A DNA stretch of 64,000 bases from Lucinisca nassula (Eukaryota > Mollusca > Bivalvia > Lucinida > Lucinidae): contig OY757023.1 of NCBI GenBank assembly GCA_963580285.1, positions 91,599,108-91,663,107 of the forward strand, read 5' to 3'. Shown one piece after another: positions 10,321 to 20,215 of the stretch. Below the pieces are notes generated by a model. That model made no database searches, was not told the DNA's origin, and saw only the letters and a list, made by a program, of their open reading frames with translations. A program made the position numbers and the translations under genes. The first letter of the stretch is position 1. Every line of letters begins with the position of its first letter.

Positions 10321-10401
10321 CTACTTACTTGTATGGAAGTGCAAGAACTTATGCACCACCCAAGCATTGTTGTTGACTTCAGCATCAACATAAGGAAAAT
10401 G

Positions 10402-10505
10402 TTAACCCTTAAGATGCAGAGAAAAACTACATCAGAAAATGTCGTCTGCTTATGTCCTCTGCTGAATCTTGTTACAAACTTTATACAAAGTGCAAAGTGG
10501 GTTAA
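10402..10505. mobile_element. PB1 MITE, core-less short copy
   Basis: TTAACCCTTAAGATGCAG starts it, then ACTACATCAGAAAATGTCG and TCTGCTTATGT, as in the PB1 copies at 13766 and 51577. It ends in GTGGGTTAA (TTAA 10502-10505). The palindromic core is absent, leaving a 104-bp element. Confidence 0.65.
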
Positions 10506-10643
10506 CTAATGCTTTCAGTAACCTTGATCTGGGCCTGGTGTCTGTCCAGACCTCTGAGTCATGGATCCCTTCGAGTTTCTTCTAGTATTGTAAAATTACT
10601 ATTTTTATATATTAAATACCAAAAGAGATTAACTAATGTATTA

Positions 10644-10822
10644 CAGTAGAATTCCTATATTAAGACCACTTTTGGGACTGTTCAAAAGTGGTCTTTAAGA
10701 CCACTTTTGAATAGTCCCAAAGGTAGTCTCTTGGTGAAATGATAACTGAAACCTTTACAGTAAGCTTTTAAAAGCAGATTTAGTCTTAATTTTAGGTGGT
10801 CTTAATAGAGCAATTTTACTGT
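10644..10822. mobile_element. Hairpin MITE with ACAGTAGAATTCC ends
   Basis: The left end ACAGTAGAATTCCTATATTA and the right end TAGAGCAATTTTACTGT are imperfect inverted repeats. Inside, AAGACCACTTTTGGGACTG / CAAAAGTGGTCTT and a second mirrored AAGACCACTTTTGAATAGTC form hairpins. A fragment of the same family is at 62785-62850. Confidence 0.65.
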
Positions 10823-11094
10823 ATGTACAAGTGTACATGAACATTTATAAACTGAGCCATGGTGGTCCTTAGCACATGTGCAAACAGTGAATACCCAGAT
10901 CAGCAGCTGCGTTGGGATTAGGCTGATCAAGATCTCAGTTCTCCACTGTTGGCCAGTTTGCCAACACCATTTGCCACAACACTAGTAAAATAGCTTAATC
11001 GTGTTGAAATTATTTAGTGCCAGGGATATGCCAGTTTAGCATACATGGAGGTGTTTTTGTAACCCTGATTTTGGCATTTGTCACACACACTTCT

Positions 11095-11405
11095 CACCAT
11101 GAAATCACGCCTATAGATATAATTTCGACCCCCTTTAACCCCAGTTTTATATAGTAGAACTGGGGTTTACAGGGGTATACATTATTTTTATTTCTGCTCA
11201 AAAGCGTAGATTGTGGATATTTGTTAGAACTGCCTCGGCAAGGCGGCTCTAACAAGTACACACCATCTTATGTTTTGTGCAGAAATACAAAAATATCTTT
11301 ATTATCTGATTTTTTATTATTATTTTTTATCTGAAAATTTTATTTTTTTTTGTAGTAGAATTTCCAATATACATGTATTTGAATAGGCATGTTTTCCTAA
11401 TGTAT
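11095..11405. mobile_element. PAL65 MITE, copy 2
   Basis: Outer inverted ends: ATCACGCCTATAGATATAAT and AATAGGCATGTTTTCCTAAT. It has the CCCCAGTTTTATATAGTAGA / ACTGGGGTTTACAGGGG block and a diverged core (GTTAGAACTGCCTCGGCAAG, then GCGGCTCTAACAAG). Confidence 0.72.
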
Positions 11406-11514
11406 ATCAAAATTTTCTAACACAGACATCACAGTAACCGCAACTTTTGGGGCATAATGACAAATATCAGTTCACAATGAATTATTCAGCAATTTGCACC
11501 CCTAGCTATGACCT

Positions 11515-11625
11515 TAACACCTTCCACTATGTAGACCAGTACAGATACCTGTGCAAACAGTATAGATCCTGTTTAGACAGCTCATAATGAGCCATCTCAT
11601 CAGGATCTACACTGTTTACCATCTT
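11515..11625. mobile_element. CAAACAGT hairpin MITE fragment
   Basis: GCAAACAGTATAGATCCTG and the mirrored CAGGATCTACACTGTTTACC flank a GACAGCTCATAATGAGCC loop, the hairpin core shared by many MITEs here. The termini are not clear. Confidence 0.6.
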
Positions 11626-11631
11626 GTTTAA

Positions 11632-12075
11632 GAAATAGATTAGCTCTAGCTGTGATTTGTTGAGTAATAAATCACAGTTTGGAGGTCAGTTGTAAAGTAG
11701 ACAAATTACGAGCGCGTATCGCGCGTGATTTGTCTACTTACAACTGACCGAAAAACTGTGATTTATTACTCAACAAGTTACAAACTAGAGCTGATCTATT
11801 TCGATTCTAACAGGCTGAAAATTGGAAATAATGCTGTTGTTTCCTTCAAAATCTCACAACTTTTCGCCATTGTTAGAAGAAGTCCCGCTAAAATTATCGA
11901 CTGAAACACATGCATTTATATCCTTTTCTAACGTTTTCGATGCGAGAAAATGGTGTTACACCGTCTAACGTCAAGTAAATCAACTAGTGACGTCATAAAT
12001 TTGCAGTTTTAATGACGTCACACGTCACGCTCCCACGAACTGTGATTTGTTGCAGAATAAAACAGTTATTTTGCA
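11632..12075. mobile_element. Long palindrome (about 180 bp) followed by CRE-containing region
   Basis: Bases 11632-11812 form a near-perfect palindrome: GAAATAGATTAGCTCTAG, CTGTGATTTGTTGAGTAAT, GGTCAGTTGTAAAGTAGACA, centre GCGCGTATCGCGCG, and mirrored sequence back to AGCTGATCTATTTC. The next 260 bp hold TGACGTCA twice (11989-11996, 12012-12019) and end CTGTGATTTGTTGCAGAATA. TGACGTCA is the CREB/ATF consensus. A similar plan occurs at 36817. It looks like the end and promoter of a DNA transposon, but no transposase is seen. Confidence 0.65.
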
Positions 12076-12084
12076 ATGCCTATA

Positions 12085-12405
12085 TAGGCGCGCTGTGTTA
12101 GAATTCCATTTAAATTTGAAAACATGCCTATACAAACACCCAGTACATTGTAAATTTGATCACAGAAGAAAACGAAAATTGTAAGATGAAAAATTGTGAT
12201 TTTTTTTTTCTTATTTCTGCTCAAAATATAGATTGTGGTTACATGTAGAACTGCCTCATCGAGGCAGTTCAAACAAGTATCCACAATCTGTATTTTAGAG
12301 CATAACTAAAGAAAATAATGTTTACCCCTGTAAACCCCAGTTTTACTATATAAAAGTGGGATTCAAAGGGATCAGATATACATAGGCATGTATTCATCAT
12401 GACCT
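12085..12405. mobile_element. PAL65 MITE, copy 3
   Basis: Outer ends AAACATGCCTATACAAACAC and CATAGGCATGTATTCATCAT are inverted. The core is ATTGTGGTTACATGTAGAAC, TGCCTCATCGAGGCA, and CAAGTATCCACAATCTG. The reading frame at 12066-12284 is contained within it. Confidence 0.75.
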
Positions 12406-12506
12406 GGAAACTCTGTGTTGAAAGGAGAAGGTCAAGGTGACAGACTTTATATTTTTTTTTACCACCTGTTTGACAGGTGAACTACCCTGTCCTTAGACAG
12501 GTCTTG

Positions 12507-13687
12507 TTATACCCCCGGCATACGAAGTATGTCAGGGGGTATATAGTTTTCGTCTTTCCGTCCGTTCGTTGGTTCGTTCGTATGTTCGTTCGTTAGTTCG
12601 TACGTTCGTTCGTCAACCTTTACGTCAAAGTTTTGCGTTAAACCTTTTTGATTGCTCATATCTCTGTAACCACAGGTTGGATTCTCTTCATATTTGGTAC
12701 AGGATATCTCTATAGCATTACCTTTCATATGGAATATCTAAGCCCCTGGGTGGGTTGTCTGTCTGTCTGTTCATCTACTTTTACGTCAAAGTTTTGTGTT
12801 AAACCTTTTTCATTGCTGATATCTCTGTAACCACATGTTAGATTCTCTTCATATTTGGTATAGGATATCTCTATAGCATTACCTTTCATATGGAATATCT
12901 AAGCCCCTGGGTCAAGCCCCTTGGTGGGCTGTCTGTCTGTCTGTTCATCTAATTTTACGTCAAAGTTTTGTGTTAAACCTTTTTCATTGCTGATATCTCT
13001 GTAACCACATGTTAGATTCTCTTCATATTTGGTATAGGATATCTCTATAGCATTACCTTTCATATGGAATATCTAAGCCCCTGGGTCAAGCCCCTGGGTG
13101 GGCTGTCTGTCTGTCTGTTCATCTAATTTTACGTCAAAGTTTTGTGTTAAACCTTTTTCATTGCTGATATCTCTGTAACCACATGTTAGATTCTCTTCAT
13201 GTTTGGTAAAGGATATCTCTATAGCATTACCTTTCATATGGAATATCTAAGCCTCTGGGTCAAGCCCCTGGGTGGGCTGTCTGTCTGTCTGTTCATCTAC
13301 TTTTACATCAAAGTTTTGTGTTAAACCTTTTTCATGGCTGATATCTCTGTAACCACATCTTAGATTCTCTTCATGTTTGATAAATGATTTCATGATGCAT
13401 GTCCATTCCCCCACCCATGGTGACCTTGACCTCAAGGTCACGGACTTAGAAATTTTACATTTGGTTAAAGTTTTATGTCAAAATTTATAGATGCTTGTGT
13501 GTTCTATTTGATGCCCTCACTCCCTTGGTCCATTTAGAAATTTTATGTTTGGTTTAGCTTTTACAAGCACATTTATAGATTCTTATAGCTTCTTGACTTC
13601 ATTCATATTACATACAAGCTCGAAAGATATATCAGAGGGTGATGCTGGCCGGGGGTATACGTGACCCACTGGTCACTTTCTCTAGTT
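12507..13687 (-). mobile_element. HT-B, copy 1: tandem-body element with CCCCCGGCATAC hairpin
   Basis: The hairpin at 12509-12542 is ATACCCCCGGCATAC, loop GAA, GTATGTCAGGGGGTAT. It is followed by a TTCG/TCCG-type stutter (12550-12618) and about five monomers of 165-180 bp containing CAAAGTTTTGTGTTAAACC and GATATCTCTGTAACCACA. The far end has GCCGGGGGTAT (13648-13658, inverted partner of the hairpin stem) and the palindrome GTGACCCACTGGTCAC (13661-13676), then TTTCTCTAGTTT. Short reading frames inside have no support as genes. Confidence 0.8.
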
Positions 13688-13765
13688 TAAATAATTTTGT
13701 GTACCACTGTATAATGTTTGTTTTAAATTGAACAGTTCATACCTCATTAAGTTTAAGCTAGTCCC

Positions 13766-13999
13766 TTAACCCTTAAGTTGCCAAGAAAAACTACATTTGA
13801 AAATGTCGTCTGCTTATGTCGTCTGCTGAATTATTTTGCAAATTTTTAAAAACATTTTGCATAGAGGCAAACAGTGTGGGCCCAGATCAGAGGAGCAGTC
13901 TGATCTGGGTCCACACCGTTTGCAAAAAAATTATTTTTAAGGTAACGGGGCAGACAGCAAGCAGACAACAATTGTCGTGATTGGCATCTAATGGGTTAA
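13766..13999. mobile_element. PB1 MITE, full copy
   Basis: TTAA at 13766-13769 and 13996-13999. The left end reads TTAACCCTTAAGTTGCC and the right GGCATCTAATGGGTTAA. The core is a GCAAACAGTGTGGGCCCAGA / TCTGGGTCCACACCGTTTGC palindrome. It has mirrored GTCTGCTTATGTCGTCTGC and GCAGACAGCAAGCAGACAAC segments. Confidence 0.78.
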
Positions 14000-14034
14000 A
14001 ACTGATTTCTCAGATGCTCAACACTATTTATATC

Positions 14035-14155
14035 TAACTCTGTATGCGGCCAAGCTTCAGTGGCTCAAACACATTTGGCACCATGAAAATTTTTGTTTGA
14101 GACGGTCAGTCATAGTACCAGGATGGGAGACATAATGGGGATCACTTAGGATTGT
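14035..14155. repeat. Possible 5S-rRNA-like repeat fragment
   Basis: TGTATGCGGCCAAGCTTCAG near 14040 and GTCAGTCATAGTACCAGGAT then GGGAGAC at 14105-14132 resemble the start (TACGGCCA) and the C-box region (TAGTAC-TGGATGGGAGAC) of eukaryotic 5S rRNA at about the right spacing. The middle does not match. It could be a 5S-derived SINE (SINE3 type) or chance. Not a functional 5S gene. Confidence 0.3.
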
Positions 14156-14184
14156 CTTTTTGATCTTTTTTATGAAATAAAGAT

Positions 14185-14243
14185 GTGTTGAGTGTACTCA
14201 TTAGAATCGCCTCATTGAGGCGATTCTAATGAGTACACTCAAC
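14185..14243. mobile_element. PAL65-type core hairpin, copy 4
   Basis: A 59-base perfect palindrome, TGTTGAGTGTACTCATTAG, AATCGCCTCATTGAGGCGATT, and mirror. The usual PAL65 flanks are missing. Confidence 0.7.
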
Positions 14244-14336
14244 ATACATTATCAAAATATAATATGAAAAAAAAATCTCGCCAGATCATTCCTCGAATGT
14301 TAATGTCTGGAGCTTTGGGACAAAAATCTCTTGAGA

Positions 14337-14548
14337 CTTAAGGGGAATGAGAACAACTGGCAGATTTTCCGACACATTTTGGGACTTCCTGTTTGGTTTA
14401 CTATAAGCCCTGTCCCACTGAAAAAGGGGTCGACTCTTAAAGGAAAGGAACAAATTCTTTCCTATAAGAGTTGACCCCTGTTGACATGGGAGACAAAAAT
14501 ACTCTTACAGGAGTTGCCTCCCCTGAAGGTGTTCCCATTCCCCCTAAG
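14337..14548. mobile_element. TTAAGG MITE, copy 2
   Basis: Opens CTTAAGGGGAATGAGAAC and closes TCCCATTCCCCCTAAGG. It keeps the GGGTCGACTCTTAAAGGAAA / CTATAAGAGTTGACCCC hairpin, with part of the GAATTTGCTCC loop deleted. Confidence 0.65.
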
Positions 14549-14856
14549 GTTGCAGATTTTGTTTTATCATGACACATTTTATGAAGCCTTTAAAGGCAAT
14601 TTGTGACCATAAAATGTACCGCGCCAAATGGCAATTTTCAGTACCGGTACTTGGCCCCATTCTCATAAACTTAATCTTTGCTATATTTTTAACTGAGATA
14701 ACACACCATAAAAATTTACAGTAAGATTTCTGAAACCTGGAAAGACTCAGATAAGCCTGCTTATCCCTGCAGTCTGATCAGTCTTTGCTGATCGCATAAG
14801 CTCTTTACAGCATACGGGCTATTCAAAGAGATAAACTCATCACGGTAGGATTGTTT
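14549..14856. other. Unassigned sequence
   Basis: No exon or repeat boundary could be set. Bases 14765-14815 (GCAGTCTGATCAGTCTTTGC, TGATCGCATAAGC) resemble the ends of a different hairpin MITE also glimpsed at 46310-46390. Confidence 0.4.
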
Positions 14857-15143
14857 GTTTGAGGTTTTACGTCCCCATCAACACTGTATAGGTCATTTCA
14901 GAGTCGTTGCTTCCAATTTTGTGGGACTTTTACCAGACATTGAGATGAAATGACAAATCAAGCCCTGCTGCAAAATGAAACCAATAGGGTTTATAAGCAT
15001 GGACGGTCCGACTCGCACTTCTTTGCCTGGGCAGGCTTAGATCCTCTAAGTGGTTTACCAGTACTTGTATGTGGTCGGTTTCAGCTCTGCGTGGAAGCAT
15101 CATGCAGCCCATCTATTTCTTCAAGCCCCAATGGGCGGGGGCG
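14857..15143 (-). mobile_element. SINE-2, antisense copy
   Basis: On the minus strand the order is CCCGCCCATTGGGGCTTGAAG, GCTTCCACGCAGAGCTGAAA, AAACCCTATTGGTTTCATTT, CATTTCATCTCAATGTC, AAGTCCCACAAAATTGGAAG, AATGACCTATACAGTGTTGA and a CAAACAAACA tail. The 3' end resembles that of SINE-1. Other copies at 22716, 37795, 49866, 50966, 59605, 60538 and 60866. The overlapping short frames at 14930 and 14950 are SINE translations. Confidence 0.8.
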
Positions 15144-15164
15144 AACATCACGGTAGGAAGTCGG

Positions 15165-15350
15165 TGAAATGAACACCCACTAAACCCCACCTTATATAGG
15201 GAAAACTGGGGTTTATGGAGATGTACATTGCCTTATTTTTGCTCAAAAACATAGATTATGGGTACTCGATAGAAACGCCTCAATACTTTAATCTTATATA
15301 AAGGAAAATGAAGATTTTTGGGTGTTATGCAAGAAAAAGAACCTAATACA
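15165..15350. mobile_element. PAL65 MITE, copy 5 (truncated)
   Basis: Has GTGAAATGAACACCCACTAA, ACCCCACCTTATATAGGG and AACTGGGGTTTATGGAG, then ATAGATTATGGGTACTCGAT, AGAAACGCCTC. The second half of the palindrome is missing. Confidence 0.65.
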
Positions 15351-15353
15351 TAA

Positions 15354-15477
15354 TGGTGTTGTGTTGTAGATGGGCGTTTCCAGCCGTTGGGATGACCATG
15401 CTGAGCTGAAACTTGGCATAGCCTCAGTTCTGCTCAGCATGGTCATGTTGGAAATGCCAATCTACAACATAACACCA
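15354..15477. mobile_element. 124-bp foldback MITE
   Basis: An inverted repeat whose arms run TGGTGTTGTGTTGTAGATGG, CGTTTCCAGCC, GACCATGCTGAGC on the left and their mirror GCTCAGCATGGTC, TTGGAAATGCC, CTACAACATAACACCA on the right, around a 25-bp loop. Confidence 0.75.
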
Positions 15478-15587
15478 AAACAGATTCTTATATTCCACAT
15501 TGGCTGCATAGTTTACAGAGTAAATTCTGCTTTGTCTTTAGTTTGCCTTCATTGTCTTATTCATGGGTCAGATTTCGAATTGCATTT

Positions 15588-15801
15588 GAGCCCCGCCAAG
15601 CGAATTTGTGTCTTCGAGCATTCCGTCATGACAAATTTTAACTGCGCATGCCCAGCCATTCAGAGGGGCCAGGGATATGGCTTTCTGTCTGAAGGTTCCT
15701 CTTGATTCACTGCTTGTATAAGCGAGCAGGGAAGGTTCTGGCTCGCCTGAACCTTCGCTGCTCGCATAGGCGATAAGTACCAAAATCGCTTGACGGGGCC
15801 C
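15588..15801. mobile_element. GCCCC-ended MITE, copy 2, with ATTT duplication
   Basis: Same ends as the copy at 9575 (GAGCCCCGCCAAGCGAATTT to CGCTTGACGGGGCCC). ATTT flanks at 15584-15587 and 15802-15805. One arm of the internal hairpin is shortened by about 20 bases relative to copy 1. Confidence 0.85.
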
Positions 15802-15930
15802 ATTTTATATTGTTGTTGTAGATCTTTATCATGTATTGAAATTACGGATATAAAAAGAATAAAAAGCTATTTTACCTAGAAGTTGGTTGTTTTGTTGGCT
15901 TTTCCAGATTTCATTCAGGGTCCAGTAACT

Positions 15931-16168
15931 CCAGCTGTTCAAAATTAACGACGTCATGAGTTGACATATTGTTAAAACTTGGATAATTTGGCAAATATGC
16001 TAGTATTTTTACTGAAAAAATGTGAGCAGCTTTTGCAAGTGCCGAAGCTGCTCACATTTTCCCAGCAAAAATACCAAAATTTTAGATATCGTATTTGCTA
16101 GAACAGTTAACAATATGACAATTAACGAGCTAATAATTTAAGCTGATAATGCTTTGAACAACTGGCCC
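15931..16168. mobile_element. GTT-family MITE, copy 3
   Basis: CCAGCTGTTCAAAATTAACG at the left and TGCTTTGAACAACTGGCCC at the right are inverted ends. The core hairpin is TTTTTACTGAAAAAATGTGA, GCAGCTTTTGCAAGTG, then AGCTGCTCACATTTTCCC. Confidence 0.75.
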
Positions 16169-16224
16169 AAGATTTTCTGTCCATTCTTGCGTATGTCAAT
16201 CCATCAACATTTGTGAAAACTCTA

Positions 16225-16410
16225 GTACCCAAATGTTCAGAACAACAATGCAAATGCCAATCTCAACAACTGTCGTCTGTTTTGTTGTCTGCAAGATACT
16301 TTAAAAGACATTTTTTGCAAACAGTGTGGACCCAGATCAGACTGCTCCTCTAGGAACAGTCTGACCTGGGTCCACACTGTTTGCCTGTATGAAAAAAATA
16401 TTTACATTAT
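16225..16410. mobile_element. PB1-type MITE, partial copy
   Basis: AATGCCAATCTCAACAACTG and TCGTCTGTTTTGTTGTCTGC match the inverted right part of PB1. The core GCAAACAGTGTGGACCCAGA, TCAGACTGCTCCTCTAGG and its mirror to CACACTGTTTGC is intact. The TTAA ends are not evident. Confidence 0.65.
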
Positions 16411-16910
16411 TTGCCACTTTGATGTTTATTGATATTAGTGTTCCAATATGTTGTTTAGCACTCTCAACCCTGCAGACTGGTTTGGATACATATACAAACC
16501 GTGAGGGCCTTGACGCGATGGCTCACATGAGCGGTCTTGTCGGGGACAACACTATTTGTCATCTCAAAACACTCATTGATAAAAAAAAAATCACTGTTCC
16601 ATGGCGCTATATTTGTGGGCCCTTTCAAACTATCGGATATACAAACGATGCAGACCAGGACAGGATAGCTCATGCGAGCTGTCTTGGGTATCTCAATCTG
16701 TTGACATACAAGCAGTGTGGGCTCATGCGTGATGGCTCACATGAGCCTTTTGTTGGGTACTACACTGATAACTTCTGATGCGTATTTAACATTATGTTCT
16801 GCCTTGTGTCGCTGACCTTTGTTCTGTGTAAATCGCTTGAACATATAGTCCGCTCATACATCATGGCCCACTTGGATGAACATAAAACTTTTGTCAGACA
16901 GACAACATGC
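16411..16910. other. Unassigned sequence with an unsupported 129-codon frame
   Basis: A plus-strand open frame 16389-16778 begins inside the MITE hairpin, so its hydrophobic start is at least partly repeat-derived. Bases 16510-16760 show repeated GATGGCTCACATGAGC-like palindromes. There is no family similarity I recognise and no splice evidence. Treated as non-coding. Confidence 0.4.
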
Positions 16911-16914
16911 ATTT

Positions 16915-17150
16915 GGGCCCCGTAAAGCGATTTTGGTACTTATCTCCTATGCGAGCAGCGAAGGTTCAGGCAAGCCTGCGCATCCGCGAAGTCTCGCCAG
17001 AACCTTCGCTGTTCGCTCATACAAGCAGTGAATCAAGAGGAACCTTCAGACAGAAAGCCATATCCCTGGCCCCTCTGAATGGCTGGGCATGCGCAGTTAA
17101 AATTTGTCATGACGGAATGCTCGAAGACACAAATTCGCTTGGCGGGGCTC
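16915..17150. mobile_element. GCCCC-ended MITE, copy 3 (inverted), with ATTT duplication
   Basis: Opens GGGCCCCGTAAAGCGATTTT and closes AATTCGCTTGGCGGGGCTC; ATTT flanks at 16911-16914 and 17151-17154. It lies directly upstream of the dead LINE fragment and may have inserted into it. Confidence 0.87.
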
Positions 17151-17170
17151 ATTTAGAAAAAGGCATAGTG

Positions 17171-17810
17171 TGAAACTCAGTTGAGCACAGTTATTAATGA
17201 CTGGGCAAAAATATTGGACAAAGGTGGACACATTTATTCTGGACTTCGAGAAAGCTTTTGACACCCCACAACATGAACTACTTAAATCTAAGTTATTTGG
17301 TTATGAAATTGGGTGGAAGACTCTCAAATGGATAGATTCCTTTCTTTGCTACTTTGTTGAAAATAAGAATTTTCCAGATGACTATGTTTGCTACCGGGAA
17401 ATTGGAGATATAGAGGACACACTGAAACTTCAGAATGATAAGATTAGATGTTGGGCACAAAAATAGGGCATGAGATTTCAGCCCATAAAATGCAATATTA
17501 TGCAGATTACTAGGAAGAGAACAAATAAAGTTGAGGCTCTTTACACCTTAGAGGGAACGGGTCTCGAGAATGTGGATTCTATTAAATACCTTTGTGTGAC
17601 AATCACACACTATTTCAGATGGTATACGCATATTAGCAACATGTGTACTAAGGCAAATAAAATGCTTGGTTTTCTGAGGCGAAATCTTCATCAGTGTTCT
17701 CAGGATGTAAAAGAGGCAGCATATAAAGGACTTGTTTGCTCAGTCTTGGAATATGGTAGTAGTATCTGGGACCCCAGTGGAGTGGTCCTTAATGAAGAAA
17801 TTGAACAAGA
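17171..17810 (+). mobile_element. Dead non-LTR retrotransposon, reverse transcriptase part
   Basis: The translation begins ETQLSTVINDWAKILDK (17171-17221), shifts frame near 17222, then continues VDTFILDFEKAFDT with the RT motif LDFEKAF (17239-17259). The catalytic box is FPDD (17371-17382) where FADD is usual. About 45 residues of the palm (the VPQG-type region) are missing before it. A TAG stop lies at 17464-17466. The thumb region follows in the same frame: IKYLCVTITH, NKMLGFLRRNL, VCSVLEYGSSIWDP, LNEEIEQ. Intact relatives are common in molluscs (CR1/Jockey-like). The frame breaks at 17811 where HT-F is inserted. It cannot encode an active enzyme. Confidence 0.88.
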
Positions 17811-19882
17811 GCTCTGCAAGCGGGGCATTATACGCCCATAGCAAGTTAATATTTGTTGGACTGAAACCTTGAAACAATAAGAACTGCTCCATATCATGGT
17901 CTACCCGGTAACTTCATATCAAGTTTCAGCTTGATCAGATCTAAATTGTAGGAGACAGCCAGAAATGAAAATGTCTACAGTTATTTTCGAAGTGTTATAC
18001 TTATATAAATATTTGGTGGACCATCCTCTCTAAACCATATGCACTGCATCACATCATAGTCAAACTTAATACCAAGATTTTGCCAATTTGAATGTTACCT
18101 GCAGAAGTTAGCCTCAAACAAAATGTGTACAGAAATTTCCAAAGGGGCATAACTTGATTAATTTTTAATGGACTGTAACCTCAAAACAATAAGCACTGTG
18201 CCACATAATGATCTAACTATATATGAAGTTTCAGCTTCATTGGATATTAATTGTAGAAGTTAGCCACAAACAAAATACTTACAGAAATCTGCAAAAGGCA
18301 TAACTTTATTTATATATGGTAAGCCATAACCTTGAAACAATATGCCCTGCTCCACATTGTGGTCAAACTATATAAAATTATCAATTTTCATTTGTGTGAA
18401 TTTTCATGAGAGAAAGGCAAATATGTTTGAAGTTATGACCAAGGTTAAGCTTTTTGGTTAAGGCAAGACAAACACACGGACAAAATCAATATAGGTATGG
18501 TCCTTTGTCAGGATATAGGTCTTGTGATGGTATGTGTGTGATGTTTCATGAGAGTAGGGCAAATCCTTTTGAAGTTATGACCGACGTTAAGTTTTTTTGG
18601 TTAAGGCCTTACAAACACACGGACAACAGCAATATAGTTGTAGCCAGTGTGGGGCCCCAACAATATGCACTGCTCCACATTGTGGTCCAACTATATATCA
18701 AGTTTTAGCTTGATCGAATGTTAATTGTAGGAGGAGTTATCTGGAAACAAAATATGTACAGAAATACTCAAAGGGGCATAACTCTGTAAATATTTGGGGA
18801 CTATAACCTCAAAAGTATATGTGCTACATCAGGTCATGGTCTCGCTACCAAGTTTCAGCTTGATCAGATGAAAACTGTAGGAGGAGTTATCTGGAAACAA
18901 AAAGGTTTACAAAAATTTTCAAAGGGGCCTAACTATGTGAGTAGTTGGTGGACCGTAATCTCGAAATGATATGTACTACATCAGGTCATGGTCCTAAAAT
19001 CTACCAAGTTTCAGCTTGATTGGATGAAAACTGTAGGAGTTATCAGGAAACGAAAGTTTACAAAAATGTTCAAAGGGGCATAACACAGTAAATATTTGGT
19101 GGACTGTAACCTCCAAACGGTATGTGCTACAGGTCATGGTCTTACTATCTACCAAGTTTCAGCTTGATCCGATGAAAACTGGAGGAGTTATCCGGAAACA
19201 AAAAAGTTTACAAAAATTTTCAAAGGGGCAAAACTCTGTAAATATTTGGTGGACTATAACCTCGAAAGAATATGCGCTGCATCAAGTCATGGTCTCGCTA
19301 CCAAGTTTCAGCTTGATCAGATGAAAACTGTAGGAGGAGTTATCCGGAAACAAAAAAGTTTACAAAAATTTTCAAAGGGGCATAACTATATGAGTATTTG
19401 GTGGACCGTAACCTCGAAATGATATGTGCTACATTAGGTCATGGTCTTAAAATCTACCAAGTTTCAGCCTGATCAGATGAAAACTGTAGGAGTTATCCGG
19501 AAACAAAAGTTTACAAAAATGTTCAAAGGGGCATAACAAGTAAATATTTGGTGGACCATAACCTCCAAATGGTATGTGCTACATCAGGTCATGGTCTTAC
19601 TATCTACCAAGTTTCAGCTTGATCGGATGAAAACTGTAGGAGTTATCCGGAAACGAAAAAGTTTACGAAAATTTTCAAAGGGGCATACCTCTGTAAATAT
19701 TTAGTGGACCATAACATCGAAACAATATGCGCTACACCAAGTCATGGTCTTACTACCTACCAAGTTTCAGCTTGATCGGATGATAACTGTAGGCGGAGTT
19801 ATCCAGAAACGAAGTTTACGGATGGACGGACGCCAACCCCATACCATAATACGACTGTTTTTACAAAATGGGTGTATAAAAC
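17811..19882 (+). mobile_element. HT-F: tandem-body element inserted in the LINE (about 150-bp monomers)
   Basis: The element separates LINE codons for EEIEQ from those for VQNRAA, so its borders are defined by the broken gene. Monomers of about 150 bp carry CCAAGTTTCAGCTTGATC, GGATGAAAACTGTAGGAG, TTCAAAGGGGCATAAC and ATTTGGTGGACCGTAACC. The left end has TTATACGCCCA (17828-17838) and the right TGGGTGTATAA (19869-19879), imperfect inverted partners. A GGATGGACGGACG stutter precedes the right end. The terminal hairpin is weak compared with HT-A to HT-D. No coding capacity. Confidence 0.78.
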
Positions 19883-20215
19883 GTTCAGAATAGAGCTGCT
19901 ATATCTGTAACAAGCAATTACTGTTTTGAAATTGGGAGCATGACTGGAAAACTAGGACAATTAAGATGGGAGTCTCTCAAGAAAAGCAGAAGAGACAGTT
20001 AGCTTATACTTTTATACAAAGGTATAAAGGGTGCTGCCAGCATTCCGACAGATGATCTTGTTTCCCCAGCTAGGCACTGTAGAACTCATCATTCATTGGT
20101 GACCCTTATGGCAAGAACTAACATTTATAAAGAATCATTCTTCCCCCGAATCATTAGCGATTAGAATGCCCTTCCCGATTTGATTAGATGCTTAGGATAG
20201 TGTAGCTAAGTTAAA
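19883..20215 (+). mobile_element. Dead non-LTR retrotransposon, C-terminal part
   Basis: Resumes with VQNRAAISVTSNYCFE, then GSMTGKLGQLRWESLKKSRR, then LILLYKGIKGAASIPTDDL, ARTNIYKESFFPRIISD and NALPDLIRC, the conserved end of a CR1/Jockey-like ORF2. In-frame stops are present. It continues the element broken at 17810. Confidence 0.85.

Noticed and set aside
16389..16778. 129-codon plus-strand frame with a signal-peptide-like start
   Set aside because: It begins inside a MITE hairpin and contains palindromic repeat text. No family similarity, splice sites or conservation is visible.
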